The notes under the pieces were generated by a model. That model was given only the letters and a program-made list of their open reading frames with translations, was not told the DNA's origin and did no database searches. Shown piece by piece: positions 17,554 to 26,048 of a stretch of 64,000 nucleotides of DNA (positions within the stretch are counted from its first letter, which is position 1; the number at the start of each line of letters is the position of its first letter). The translations under genes were made by a program, and so were the position numbers. The stretch is from Ga0077523 sp038324085 (lineage in GTDB: Bacteria > Pseudomonadota > Gammaproteobacteria > Burkholderiales > Ga0077523). The stretch spans positions 1 through 64,000 of the forward strand of contig JBBQHP010000021.1 of assembly GCA_038324085.1 (NCBI GenBank). Direction: 5' to 3'.

Positions 17554-17964
17554 TCACAGCTCGATGAAGATTTCGATCTCGAGCTTGCGGCGGTGATTGC
17601 GATACAGCGCGAGCTTCGCGATGCGCGCCTCGAGCGCCTGACCTCGGTCGAGTTGGCGGGCGATGTCCACATTGTCAGATTGCGGCAGATAACCCAGCGC
17701 GTGGCCGTCCCAGTCGATACGCACGGCGTTCGGATCGTGGGGATTCGCCGGCTCGCGCACCAGCGCCAGTGCGTCGCCCGGCTGCAATCGATCCCATACC
17801 GCTTTCGCCTCGTAGTGCCGCAAGCCGGCGACAAGCGTAGTTTGAACCAGCACCCGTGCCTTGGTCACCGGATCGGCGCGGGTCGTCGGTACCAGCGCAA
17901 GCATCAGCGTCAACACGGCGGCGGCGGCTCGGTAGCCGTGGCGGGAGGGCGGCAGTATGCTCAC
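17554..17964 (-). CDS. Secreted stand-alone HIRAN-domain protein
   Basis: A 136-residue protein with a signal peptide (about 1-30, ending TTRA-D). It then has a single HIRAN-like domain: VAGLRHYEA, LQPGDALALVREPANPHDPNAVRI and GHALGYLPQSDN. HIRAN domains in SNF2 helicases bind DNA 3' ends; a periplasmic copy cannot do that job, so its ligand is unknown. The PxNPHDPNAV core and GYLP motif are clear. Confidence 0.8.
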   Translation of the reverse strand: MSILPPSRHGYRAAAAVLTLMLALVPTTRADPVTKARVLVQTTLVAGLRHYEAKAVWDRLQPGDALALVREPANPHDPNAVRIDWDGHALGYLPQSDNVDIARQLDRGQALEARIAKLALYRNHRRKLEIEIFIEL

Positions 17965-18002
17965 GGAGTATCGATGACAGGCCGGTCGCGGGAGCGCGAA
18001 TC

Positions 18003-18521
18003 ATGGGCGAATCCAGGCATCCGTACCATCCGGTGAACGGCGGCAGCGCGGGCCGCGACTATGCGTTCCTGGACGAGGAACCGATCGCGCTCAAGGTCTG
18101 GCTGCCGGAGACGATCGAGACCATGGTGGAGGTGCTCGCGCGCCGCCAGGGGCTCGCCAAGTCCACGATCATCGCGCGCCTCCTGTTCGCTCATCTCTAC
18201 GGCTGGCACGACCTGGAAGCGCTGCTCGTTCGCAATGGCGGACGACTGGGCAGTGCGCCCCTGGAGGCGGAATCACGCTCGCCCGGCTACCGCACGGAAC
18301 TGGGCAAGAGCGTGGCGGACGTTCGCATCTTCGTGGCGCCTCGCATGAAGGAGGACCTCGAGGCACTCGCAGCGGCACAAGGGCTGCGGCTGTCCGCATA
18401 TGCCCGGCGCATCGTGCTGGACCAGGTGCTGGGTCGCGCACCGCATCCGCTCGAGCAGCGCGGCGATCACCTCGACGACGATGAATTCCCGGATGACCGG
18501 CCGGCGCCTAGAACGGCTTGA
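18003..18521 (+). CDS. Tandem ribbon-helix-helix-like protein
   Basis: A 172-residue protein from ATG 18003 with two similar 39-residue segments. Residues 29-67 begin ALKVWLPETIE and residues 106-144 begin DVRIFVAPRMKE. Both then run L-x4-A-x2-QGL-x2-S-x3-AR-x7-G. Each fits a beta-strand plus two helices, as in ribbon-helix-helix (CopG/Arc) DNA-binding domains that normally dimerise, so this looks like a single-chain pseudo-dimer. The acidic C-terminus (DDDEFPDD) is probably disordered. DNA binding is inference. No toxin partner is adjacent. Its 3' end overlaps hemJ by 14 bases, tail to tail. Confidence 0.65.
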   Translation: MGESRHPYHPVNGGSAGRDYAFLDEEPIALKVWLPETIETMVEVLARRQGLAKSTIIARLLFAHLYGWHDLEALLVRNGGRLGSAPLEAESRSPGYRTELGKSVADVRIFVAPRMKEDLEALAAAQGLRLSAYARRIVLDQVLGRAPHPLEQRGDHLDDDEFPDDRPAPRTA

Positions 18522-18918
18522 CGACCGCCAGCAGCACGACCGCGAACAATACGATCACGGGCAGTTCGTTGAACCATCTGTACCACCGATCCGACCGCCG
18601 GTTCGCGCCCGCCTCGAACCTTCGCAGCAATCGCCCGCACACGTGGTGATACCCCAGCAGCACGACGACCAGCGCCAGCTTGGCGTGCAGCCAGCCGCCG
18701 GTGATGCCGTAGCCGAGCCAGAGCCACAGGCCGAAGGCGAGCGCAGGAACGCAAAGCAGGGTCATGAAACGGTACAGCTTGCGAGCCATCACCAGCAGGC
18801 GCGCCGCGGCCGTTTCATTCGTTTCCATTGCCAGGTTCACGAAGATTCGCGGCAGGTAGAACAGACCGGCGAACCATGAGGTCACGAACACGATGTGGAG
18901 CGATTTGACGATCAGCAT
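18508..18918 (-). CDS. hemJ: HemJ-type protoporphyrinogen IX oxidase / CopD-like membrane protein
   Basis: A 136-residue protein with four transmembrane helices. His8 (SLHIVFVTSWFAGLFYLPR) and Lys80 (WLHAKL) match the two residues essential in HemJ, which oxidises protoporphyrinogen IX in the haem pathway. The related CopD domain has a similar fold; the FYLPRIFV motif favours HemJ. Length is normal. It is last in a same-strand run that begins with the VanZ gene. Confidence 0.85.
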   Translation of the reverse strand: MLIVKSLHIVFVTSWFAGLFYLPRIFVNLAMETNETAAARLLVMARKLYRFMTLLCVPALAFGLWLWLGYGITGGWLHAKLALVVVLLGYHHVCGRLLRRFEAGANRRSDRWYRWFNELPVIVLFAVVLLAVVKPF

Positions 18919-18982
18919 GGCTTTGCGGCGGCTCGAGGCTCGCCAAGGCTGGATGTGCGGGGGACGATCATCGGTACGAAGC

Positions 18983-19777
18983 TCAAACGAGCAACCGCCG
19001 GCGGGTAAGGACGAGCGCCAGGTAGAAGCCCGCGAGCGAATAAGCGAGCATCACGGCGACATGCAGCACGGGCGTGGACGGAATGGTACCGGCCACCAGC
19101 GGCCGTACCAGAGCTATCGCGTGAAACAGCGGCAGCACGCCCGAGACCGCCTGCAATGTCGCCGGCAACCGTTCGACCGGAAAGAACACTCCGCACAGCA
19201 GCGTCATGGGGGTGACGACCAGTGTGAAGTAGTAGAGGAAGAACTCGTAGTTGGGAGAGACCGCATTCATGACCAGGGCGAGACTGGCGAAGGTCAGTCC
19301 GATCAGGAATGCCAGGGGGATGATCCACAGCGTGAGGCCGGCGTGCGACAGCCCGAGCACCCAGATGATGATCAGGATCGCGAGGCCGGAGAGCATCGCC
19401 TTCGAGGCCGCCCACAACGCCTCCGCCAGAACGATGTCGTCCAGTTCCAAGGGCGCGTTCATGATCGATTCCCAGGTTTTCTGGGTCTGCATGCGCGAGA
19501 ACGCCGAATACAGCGCCTCGAAGGTGGCGCTGTTCATCGTGCTGTAGGCGACGGTGCCTGCGGCCAGGAACACGATGTAGCGCGTGCCGTTCACCTCGGG
19601 CATCAGGGTGCCGAGGCCCAGCCCCAGGCCCAGCATGTACATCAGCGGGTCGGCGAGGTTGCCGAGCAGGGATGTGATGGCGAGCTTGCGCCAGACCAGG
19701 AAGTTGCGGCGCCACACGTAGACGAAGCGCCGCGACACGCGGGGCGCACGCCAGTCCTTTGCACGGGGCCAGTTCAT
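18983..19777 (-). CDS. ABC-2 type transporter permease (NodJ-like)
   Basis: A 264-residue permease with about six transmembrane helices and the ABC-2 hallmark GVFFPVERLPATLQ before the last helices. The YVWRRNFLVWRKL N-terminus is typical of NodJ/DrrB-like permeases that export lipids, polysaccharides or drugs. Its ATG overlaps the stop of the ATPase gene by one base (TGATG), so the two are coupled. The substrate is not indicated. Confidence 0.9.
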   Translation of the reverse strand: MNWPRAKDWRAPRVSRRFVYVWRRNFLVWRKLAITSLLGNLADPLMYMLGLGLGLGTLMPEVNGTRYIVFLAAGTVAYSTMNSATFEALYSAFSRMQTQKTWESIMNAPLELDDIVLAEALWAASKAMLSGLAILIIIWVLGLSHAGLTLWIIPLAFLIGLTFASLALVMNAVSPNYEFFLYYFTLVVTPMTLLCGVFFPVERLPATLQAVSGVLPLFHAIALVRPLVAGTIPSTPVLHVAVMLAYSLAGFYLALVLTRRRLLV

Positions 19778-20691
19778 CAATCGCGCAGATCGCGCCCGGT
19801 GAGCTTCAGGAACACGTCCTCGAGGTTCGCTGGGCGGTGCAGATACTTGAGATCGCCTCGGGTCTCGAGATCCTGCATGATCGGACGGGCCTCGCGGGTG
19901 TAGCAGAACACGGTCTCCCCCGCGCGCTCGCAGCGTTGGGCCAGCGCCTTGCCGATCTGTTCGCCCCAGGCCGCCGCGCCATCCCCGTAGACCTCCACGA
20001 CTTCGGGTTCGATGTGCGCCTGGATCAGCTCGCGCGGACTGCCGGTTGCGACGATGCGCCCGAGATCCATCACCGAGAGCCGGTCGCACAGGCGCTCAGC
20101 CTCGTCCATGAAATGCGTGGTGAGCAGCAGCGTCTTGCCTTGCGCGAGCAGTCGCTTCAATCCTTCCCAGATCAGGTGGCGCGCCTGCGGATCGAGACCC
20201 GTGGTGGGCTCGTCGAGGAACAGGATCTCGGGATCGTTCACCAGTGCCCTGGCCAGCGCGAGCCGACGCTTCATGCCGCCCGAGAGCATCTGAATGCGCG
20301 CTCCGCCCTTTCCGCCCAGCCCCGCGAATGCCAGCAGGTCGGGCACGCGCGCCATGATCGTCCGGTCGGCGAGACCGAAGTAACGACCGTAGACGACGAG
20401 ATTCTCGATCACGGAGAAATCGGGGTCGAGACAGTCGGACTGCGGTACGACCCCGAGCTTGCTGCGCGCCTCGCGCGCAGCGCGCGGGACCGGCAAGCCG
20501 GCCAGCGTGATCGACCCGGAATCCGGATCGGTCAGCCCGAGGCACAGGCGCAAGGTGGTGGTCTTGCCGGCCCCGTTCGGTCCGAGCAGGCCGTAGCATT
20601 CCCCGCGCTCCAGCGTAAGCGAGATGCCGCGCACGACTTCGACCGCGCCGAAGGTCTTGCGCAGGTCGCGGATGTCGAGCACCGCCGTCAC
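19777..20691 (-). CDS. ABC transporter ATP-binding protein (NodI/CcmA-like)
   Basis: A 304-residue ATPase with Walker A GPNGAGKTT, the signature LSGGMKRRL, Walker B ILFLDEPT and an H-loop TTHFMDEAE. The C-terminal 80 residues are the extension typical of drug/NodI-type ATPases. It pairs with the adjacent ABC-2 permease as an exporter. Confidence 0.93.
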   Translation of the reverse strand: MTAVLDIRDLRKTFGAVEVVRGISLTLERGECYGLLGPNGAGKTTTLRLCLGLTDPDSGSITLAGLPVPRAAREARSKLGVVPQSDCLDPDFSVIENLVVYGRYFGLADRTIMARVPDLLAFAGLGGKGGARIQMLSGGMKRRLALARALVNDPEILFLDEPTTGLDPQARHLIWEGLKRLLAQGKTLLLTTHFMDEAERLCDRLSVMDLGRIVATGSPRELIQAHIEPEVVEVYGDGAAAWGEQIGKALAQRCERAGETVFCYTREARPIMQDLETRGDLKYLHRPANLEDVFLKLTGRDLRD

Positions 20692-20707
20692 GAGTGGCCC
20701 GGCCGGA

Positions 20708-21331
20708 TCAGGGTGCGGTTCCGGCGCAGGCGCAGGAATTGGTGACGGCGTGCTGCAGTTTCAGGAGATCCCCATGGAAAAAGTGCCCTGCGCCCGGTAC
20801 CACCAGGATCGGCAATTTCTGCGGTCGCGCCCACGCCAACACCTCCTTCAACGCCACGACGTCGTCTTCTTCGCCATGGATCACCAGCGTGTGGTCCGGG
20901 ACATCCGCCACGGGGAACCGGCCGACGGCGGGCGCAACCAGGATCAGTTTCTCCGGCTGCAGTTCGCCCGCGAGATGCGACACGACGTAGCCGCCGAACG
21001 AGAATCCGCCCAGCGCGAGGGGCAAACCAGGCTGCTCGTTGCGAGCGTGCTGCGCGAGCGCCCGGAAGTCGTCGATCTCGCCGCGCCCATCGTCGAACAC
21101 ACCTTCGCTGGCGCCCACGCCGCGGAAATTCATGCGCCATGCGGTGTAGCCCATGGCCGTGAAACTGCGCGCAAGGGTCTGCACCACCTTGTTGTCCATC
21201 GTCCCGCCGTACAACGGATGCGGATGCGCGAGGAGCGCTATGCCCCGCGGTACGCCACGCGGCTGGGTGACCGCGATCTCGAGACTGCCTGCGGGACCTG
21301 CGATCCCGAGCCTGGCGGGCGGCGCCGCCAT
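20708..21331 (-). CDS. Alpha/beta hydrolase (COG2945-like)
   Basis: A 207-residue hydrolase with HPHPLYGGTMDNKVV (oxyanion loop), nucleophile motif GGFSFGGY, the acid in HGEEDD and the base in GAGHFFHG. The HPHPLxGGTMxNKVV block identifies a small family of cytoplasmic hydrolases often called predicted alpha/beta hydrolases. The substrate is unknown. Its start overlaps the ferredoxin stop by one base. Confidence 0.88.
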   Translation of the reverse strand: MAAPPARLGIAGPAGSLEIAVTQPRGVPRGIALLAHPHPLYGGTMDNKVVQTLARSFTAMGYTAWRMNFRGVGASEGVFDDGRGEIDDFRALAQHARNEQPGLPLALGGFSFGGYVVSHLAGELQPEKLILVAPAVGRFPVADVPDHTLVIHGEEDDVVALKEVLAWARPQKLPILVVPGAGHFFHGDLLKLQHAVTNSCACAGTAP

Positions 21332-21642
21332 CAGATGCGCAGTCGCTCGACCACGCGACCATGCTGAAGATGCTCGTCGATGATCTCGTCGATGTCGGCG
21401 CGATCGACGTAGGTGTACCAGACCTCTTCGGGATAGACCACGATCACCGGTCCTTCCTCGCAACGATCGAGGCACCCGGCCATGTTGACGCGCACCTTGT
21501 CCTTGCCGGCGAGGCCCAGGGCCTTGACCCGTCCCTTGGCGTAGTCGCGCAATTCGGCGGCGCCGTGGTTATTGCAGGACGCGCGATTCGGATCGTCGCG
21601 TTGATTGCAGCAGAAGAAGACGTGGTGTTCGTAGTAGCTCAT
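21331..21642 (-). CDS. Thioredoxin-like [2Fe-2S] ferredoxin
   Basis: A 103-residue protein with the cysteine pattern of thioredoxin-fold ferredoxins: Cys11/Cys12, Cys23, Cys57 and Cys61 (AGCLDRCEEGPVIVVYPE). MSYYEHHVFFCCNQR is a typical start. A stand-alone electron carrier whose partner is unknown; it is coupled to the downstream hydrolase by a TGATG overlap. Confidence 0.92.
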   Translation of the reverse strand: MSYYEHHVFFCCNQRDDPNRASCNNHGAAELRDYAKGRVKALGLAGKDKVRVNMAGCLDRCEEGPVIVVYPEEVWYTYVDRADIDEIIDEHLQHGRVVERLRI

Positions 21643-21683
21643 TCGGCGGCTCCGGTTCGACGAACTCGAATTATACGGAGCGC

Positions 21684-22031
21684 TCAGGGCTTCGGCGCCG
21701 GGTACTTCAAGGCGTTCTTGATCATCTTGGCGCGGGCAGCCTCGACGGGATCCACATCGAGCACGTCGGCCATGCGCACGAGGTACAACAACACGTCCGC
21801 GATCTCGTCGGCGACCTCGGCGCGCTGCGCCGCGTCGAGGTTGCCCGACTGCTCCGGGGTGAGCCACTGGAAGTGCTCGACCAGTTCGGCCGCTTCGACG
21901 ATCAGCGCCATGGCGATGTTCTTGGGCAGATGGAATCGTTCCCAATCCCGCGCGGCGGCGAACTGGCGCAATGCCGCCCGCAGGCACTGGAGGGAATCCG
22001 GCGGGGGCGAAGAAGAGGAATCCAAGATCAT
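21684..22031 (-). CDS. MazG-like nucleotide pyrophosphohydrolase
   Basis: A 115-residue all-alpha NTP pyrophosphatase with the metal motif Glu46-x2-Glu49 followed by Glu76-x2-Asp79 (VEAAELVEHFQW ... ADEIADVLLYLVRMAD). It probably removes dCTP-type or non-canonical nucleotides, as in RS21-C6/MazG-like enzymes. It overlaps the upstream VanZ gene by four bases (ATGA). Confidence 0.92.
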   Translation of the reverse strand: MILDSSSSPPPDSLQCLRAALRQFAAARDWERFHLPKNIAMALIVEAAELVEHFQWLTPEQSGNLDAAQRAEVADEIADVLLYLVRMADVLDVDPVEAARAKMIKNALKYPAPKP

Positions 22032-23101
22032 TGCTCCCGTGGTGGCTTGAACGCGGAGATCAGGAGAAAGGTGGCGGCTGCCAGGGGCCACAGCATCGAC
22101 ACGATGGCGGTCGTGCCGGTAAAGCTCCAGAAATGCCCATGCCGCCAGACCTGGAGAGTCTCCTCGAGGTACGGATTGGCCGGTGCGATGTTGAGCAATG
22201 CCACACTCACCGCGAGCCCGACCAGACCACCGGCAGCACGCGCGCGGATCCCCAGGCGCAGCAGGGCGCCGGCGAGCAGGGTTCCCCCGACCAGACCGAT
22301 CCCGGCGCCGGGCGTGATCCACAGAAACGGCTGACCGGGGTTGAACAGGAACAGGCTCGCGGCACTTTTCAGCACCAGCGCGATCAGGACAACCGGAACG
22401 ATCAGGAGCATGACGCCGTCGCGCGCGATGATTCCAGCGAGTCCCGCCACCGCGACCAGCGCGAAGCCGGTCACGCCCGCCTCCAGCGCAATGTACGCAT
22501 CGGGCGTATAGGTCGCTGCCAGTGCCGGGAAGAACTGCCGCGCATCTCCGGTGCCGAACAGCCAGAGCGCGGCATTCAGGTGGGTGAAGAGCCACAGTGC
22601 CAGCAAGGTGAGTCCGACATCGGCGCTGGCGCCGGCGACCAGGCGCCGCTCGCGCCACCGGGAGAGCCGACCGCCCCGCAACAGCGGCTCCGCCACGGCG
22701 ATCCCGGTCCACGCGCCCACGAGCCCTCCGACCGCGTTGCAGAACACGTCCAGCGCCGAGGGAACGCGTACCGGCACCCAGGCCTGCAGCACTTCCATGG
22801 CGAAGCTCAAGCCGGTCGCGAATGCCATGGCGAGCGTCGCGGCGTGCATGCCGCCGAAACGCGTACGCAGCATCAGCGTCAGAAGCAAGCCGAGCGGCGC
22901 ATAGGCGAGGACGTTGAGGAACACGTCCGAATAGGTGTAGAAACGCGGCCATTCCGCGAGCCGGACCCACAGCATTTCATGGCTGGGTGCGCGCCAGCCG
23001 GTGAGCGGATACAGACTGGCATACACCACGACCGCCACGTAAGCTACGGCTGCGTATCGCACGAACGCCGAGCGGCGCGCGAAACGTGTGGAGGGGCGCA
23101 T
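22028..23101 (-). CDS. VanZ family membrane protein
   Basis: A 357-residue membrane protein with about ten transmembrane helices. The N-terminal half is a VanZ domain: VVVYASLYPLTGW, YSDVFLNVLAYAPLGLLLTL, SFAMEVLQAWVP and SALDVFCNAVGGLVGAW. The C-terminal half is a membrane extension with no motif I recognise. VanZ domains are linked to glycopeptide resistance only in one operon; elsewhere their function is unknown. It heads the run VanZ-MazG-ferredoxin-hydrolase-ABC-hemJ and is divergent from the DHH gene. Confidence 0.85.
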   Translation of the reverse strand: MRPSTRFARRSAFVRYAAVAYVAVVVYASLYPLTGWRAPSHEMLWVRLAEWPRFYTYSDVFLNVLAYAPLGLLLTLMLRTRFGGMHAATLAMAFATGLSFAMEVLQAWVPVRVPSALDVFCNAVGGLVGAWTGIAVAEPLLRGGRLSRWRERRLVAGASADVGLTLLALWLFTHLNAALWLFGTGDARQFFPALAATYTPDAYIALEAGVTGFALVAVAGLAGIIARDGVMLLIVPVVLIALVLKSAASLFLFNPGQPFLWITPGAGIGLVGGTLLAGALLRLGIRARAAGGLVGLAVSVALLNIAPANPYLEETLQVWRHGHFWSFTGTTAIVSMLWPLAAATFLLISAFKPPREQ

Positions 23102-23164
23102 CGGAAGATCTGCTCGCGTGGCGCGCTCGAGCGACAGTGCACCACGGGGTGAGGATGGAGACTC

Positions 23165-24121
23165 GTGGCATTCTATGACATCTTCAACGGCGACGCGGAC
23201 GGTTTGTGCGCGTTGCAGCAGCTGCGCCTCGATGCGCCGCGTGCGGCGACCCTCGTCACCGGGACCAAACGCGACATTGCGTTGCTCGATCGCATCGCGC
23301 CTGCCGCCGGTGACGAGCTCACGGTTCTGGATGTTTCGATGCGAGCGAATGCGAGCGGTTTGCGGCGCGCGCTCGCCGCGGGCGCGCGCGTGCAATGGTT
23401 CGACCATCACGACGCCGGCGACGTGCCGGATCATCCTGCGCTCGCCGCAAACCTCGATTTCGCCGCCGGTATCTGCACTGCCTTGATCGTCGATCGTCAC
23501 GTCTCGGGGCGGCATCGCGCGTGGGCGCTCGCCGGCGCCTTCGGCGACAATCTCGCCGGCATCGCCTTGGCAGGCGCCGCGACGATGGGACTCGACGCGC
23601 ATTCCATCGCGCGGTTGCGCCAGGTGGGTGAGTGCCTCAACTACAACGCCTATGGCGATCGGGTCGACGAACTGATGTTTCCGCCGGCCGAGCTGTATCG
23701 ACGCCTGGGGCCGTTCGAGGATCCGGTGGCCTTTGCCGAGCGCGATGACGCGATAGCCGTGCTGGATCGTTCGCGCCGGGACGATCTCGTACGCGCCCTG
23801 ACCATCCGGCCTGCCCTGGCCGGTGCCTCGGCGACGGCGGTCATTCTGCCCGACGCGCCGTGGAGCCGTCGCATCTCGGGAACGCTCGCGAATCACCTGG
23901 CCACCGAGCATCCCGGCCGCGCCACGGCGGTATTAACGCCCTCGCGGGGGGCCTACACGGTGAGCCTGCGTGCTCCGCGCGCGCATCCTGCCGGCGCGGA
24001 GCAGCTCGCGCGGGAATTCGGCGGCGGCGGAAGGGCCGCCGCATCGGGGATCAACGGATTGCCGGAATCGGAGGTGCCGCGACTGCTCGCAGCGTTTCGC
24101 GCTGCGTTTACTTCAGCTTGA
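23165..24121 (+). CDS. DHH-family phosphoesterase
   Basis: A 318-residue protein with Asp10/Asp12 in FNGDADG, Asp56 in VLDVS, DHH at 80-82 (WFDHHDAG) and Asp128 in AFGDN, all manganese-ligand positions of DHH phosphoesterases. The C-terminal DHHA1 part ends in FGGGGRAAASGI, where the usual GGGH His is Gly. The substrate may be short oligonucleotides or a cyclic-dinucleotide product, but this cannot be decided. GTG 23165 has GGAG upstream. Its 3' end overlaps potD by 14 bases, convergent. Confidence 0.85.
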   Translation: MAFYDIFNGDADGLCALQQLRLDAPRAATLVTGTKRDIALLDRIAPAAGDELTVLDVSMRANASGLRRALAAGARVQWFDHHDAGDVPDHPALAANLDFAAGICTALIVDRHVSGRHRAWALAGAFGDNLAGIALAGAATMGLDAHSIARLRQVGECLNYNAYGDRVDELMFPPAELYRRLGPFEDPVAFAERDDAIAVLDRSRRDDLVRALTIRPALAGASATAVILPDAPWSRRISGTLANHLATEHPGRATAVLTPSRGAYTVSLRAPRAHPAGAEQLAREFGGGGRAAASGINGLPESEVPRLLAAFRAAFTSA

Positions 24122-25169
24122 TCTCGGTCCACATGCGGGTAACGACCCGCAGTTGCTTGCCGGTCAGGTCCTTCAGCATCTCGAGGTGCTTGGCGATCTC
24201 GGCATCCGGAAACACCGCCTTGGTCGCCTTGATCTCGGGTTTGATGAATTTCATCGCCGCTGCGTTGGGGTTGCCCGAGCCGATCATGTTGGTGAGATCG
24301 GCTGAATTCTCTCCCTCGAGCATGAAGTTGATGAACTGGTGCGCGAGGTCGGGGCGCGGCGCGCTCTTGTGGATGACCATGGAGTCGAGTGCAAGCACCG
24401 CACCCTCCCTGGGAAGGGAGGCGAGGATGTGGAAGCCGCGCTTGGCGGCCTGGGCGTCCTGGTTCGCCTGGAAGATGTCGTTCGAATAGCCATGTGCGAC
24501 CCAGATGTTGCCCACGGTCAGTTCCTTGATGTAGCTCGAGGCGTTGAACGCCGCCCAATAAGGCTTCGCCTTGATGATGACGTCCTTCGCCTGGGCAAGC
24601 TTCGCTGCGTCGGTTTCGTTGACCGAGTAGCCCAGATATTTCAGCGCCGCCGCCATCAGCTCGCGCTGGCTGTCCAGAACCGTCACCTTGCCCTTGATCT
24701 TTTCGAGGATCCTGGGATCGAAGATCGTCGCCCATGAATCCACGGGAACCCCGAGCTCCTTGATCTTCTTGTCGTTGTATCCGATCAGTGTGATCGACAT
24801 CGCGTAGGGGGCGGAATACCTGTTGCCCGGATCGAACGGCGTGTCGAGGAATTGCGGCATGACATTCCTGAGATTGGGCAGCTTGCCGTGGTCCAGCGGC
24901 AACAGCGCATCCCGCTTGATCAACGCCTGTACCGCATTCATGGTCGGAACGATGACGTCGTAGCCTCTGGCCCCGGCCTGCAGCTTGGCGAGCATCTCGT
25001 CATTGTCGGAGTAGTACGTCTGCTTGACCTTGCACTTGCAGGAAGCCTCGAAGCGCGCGATCGTGGCATCCGACATGTAGTTGTTCCAGTTGTACAGGTG
25101 CAGGACGTCGTCCTTCGCCGCGACTGGGACACTCGCAATCAGTGCAAGCAGGATCAGCAGTTTCTTCAT
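24108..25169 (-). CDS. potD: Polyamine ABC transporter periplasmic binding protein
   Basis: A 353-residue PotD/PotF-type protein. Signal peptide 1-18 (MKKLLILLALIASVPVAA), then the family opening LHLYNWNNYMSDATIARFE, YDVIVPTMNAV, PYAMSITLIGYN and VAHGYSNDIF. It delivers putrescine or spermidine to the membrane permeases. CKCKV in place of the usual G-IKV is an unusual Cys pair near residue 45. It is last of four same-strand genes. Confidence 0.92.
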   Translation of the reverse strand: MKKLLILLALIASVPVAAKDDVLHLYNWNNYMSDATIARFEASCKCKVKQTYYSDNDEMLAKLQAGARGYDVIVPTMNAVQALIKRDALLPLDHGKLPNLRNVMPQFLDTPFDPGNRYSAPYAMSITLIGYNDKKIKELGVPVDSWATIFDPRILEKIKGKVTVLDSQRELMAAALKYLGYSVNETDAAKLAQAKDVIIKAKPYWAAFNASSYIKELTVGNIWVAHGYSNDIFQANQDAQAAKRGFHILASLPREGAVLALDSMVIHKSAPRPDLAHQFINFMLEGENSADLTNMIGSGNPNAAAMKFIKPEIKATKAVFPDAEIAKHLEMLKDLTGKQLRVVTRMWTEIKLK

Positions 25170-25220
25170 GGCACTTTTCCTTGGGTGGGAGCGGCGGTGT
25201 GCAAAGCGGATCGACCTGCT

Positions 25221-26042
25221 TCATTCGCCGCGAAACACGCCGGGGGCCAGGCGGGTCGCGATGACGATCAGGACCAACGTGAGCAGCATGAGCAACGTTG
25301 ACACCGCGTTCACCTCGGGAGTCACCGCGATCTTGATCATGGAGTAGATCTGGAGCGGCAGCGTGGTGGAATCGACGCCCGCGGTGAAGAAGGTGATCAC
25401 GAAATCGTCTATGGACAGGGTGAAGGCCATGAGCGCACCCGCGACGATGCCGGGCATGATGAGCGGCAGGGTGATCAGGCGAAACGAACGCCAGGGGGTG
25501 GCACCGAGATCGCGCGCCGCTTCGATGAGGCTCTCGTCCATCCCGGCGAGGCGCGAACGCACCACGATGGCGACGAAACCGACGGAGAAGGCGATGTGCG
25601 ACAGGATGATGGACACGAGCCCGAGCGTCAGGTTCAGCATCACGAAGAAGATGAGCAGGCTGACCCCCGTGAGGATCTCGGGAATCGCGATCGGCGTCAG
25701 CACCAGCACCGGCAAAAGCCGCAGGCGGTAGCGGTACATCGCATAGCCGGCCATGGTTCCCAGCAGCGTGGCCACTGCGCTCGAGACCAGCCCGATGACG
25801 AGCGAGTTCCATGCGGCCCCCAGCATCTGCTCGTCCTGGAACAGTTCCCGGTACCAGTGCCAGGTGAATCCGACCCATTCGGCATTGAGGCGCGAGTCGT
25901 TGAAGGAATAGACGACGACCACGACGAGGGGCACGTACAGGAACGCGTAGGTGCACAGGCTCGCGCCCCACAAGGCCCAGGAGTTGCGCTTCAAGCCGGG
26001 CCTCCGTCGGGCCCGGCAGATCCGCGTGGGCGCACGTGACAC
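25221..26042 (-). CDS. potC: Polyamine ABC transporter permease (PotC/PotI type)
   Basis: A 273-residue permease with six helices and the EAA loop EAARDLGATPWRSFRLITLPLIMPG. The SFNDSRLNAEWVGFTWHWYRELF segment is typical of PotC/PotI. The GTG start at 26042 lies six bases after the potB stop. Confidence 0.93.
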   Translation of the reverse strand: MSRAPTRICRARRRPGLKRNSWALWGASLCTYAFLYVPLVVVVVYSFNDSRLNAEWVGFTWHWYRELFQDEQMLGAAWNSLVIGLVSSAVATLLGTMAGYAMYRYRLRLLPVLVLTPIAIPEILTGVSLLIFFVMLNLTLGLVSIILSHIAFSVGFVAIVVRSRLAGMDESLIEAARDLGATPWRSFRLITLPLIMPGIVAGALMAFTLSIDDFVITFFTAGVDSTTLPLQIYSMIKIAVTPEVNAVSTLLMLLTLVLIVIATRLAPGVFRGE

Positions 26043-26048
26043 CGCATC

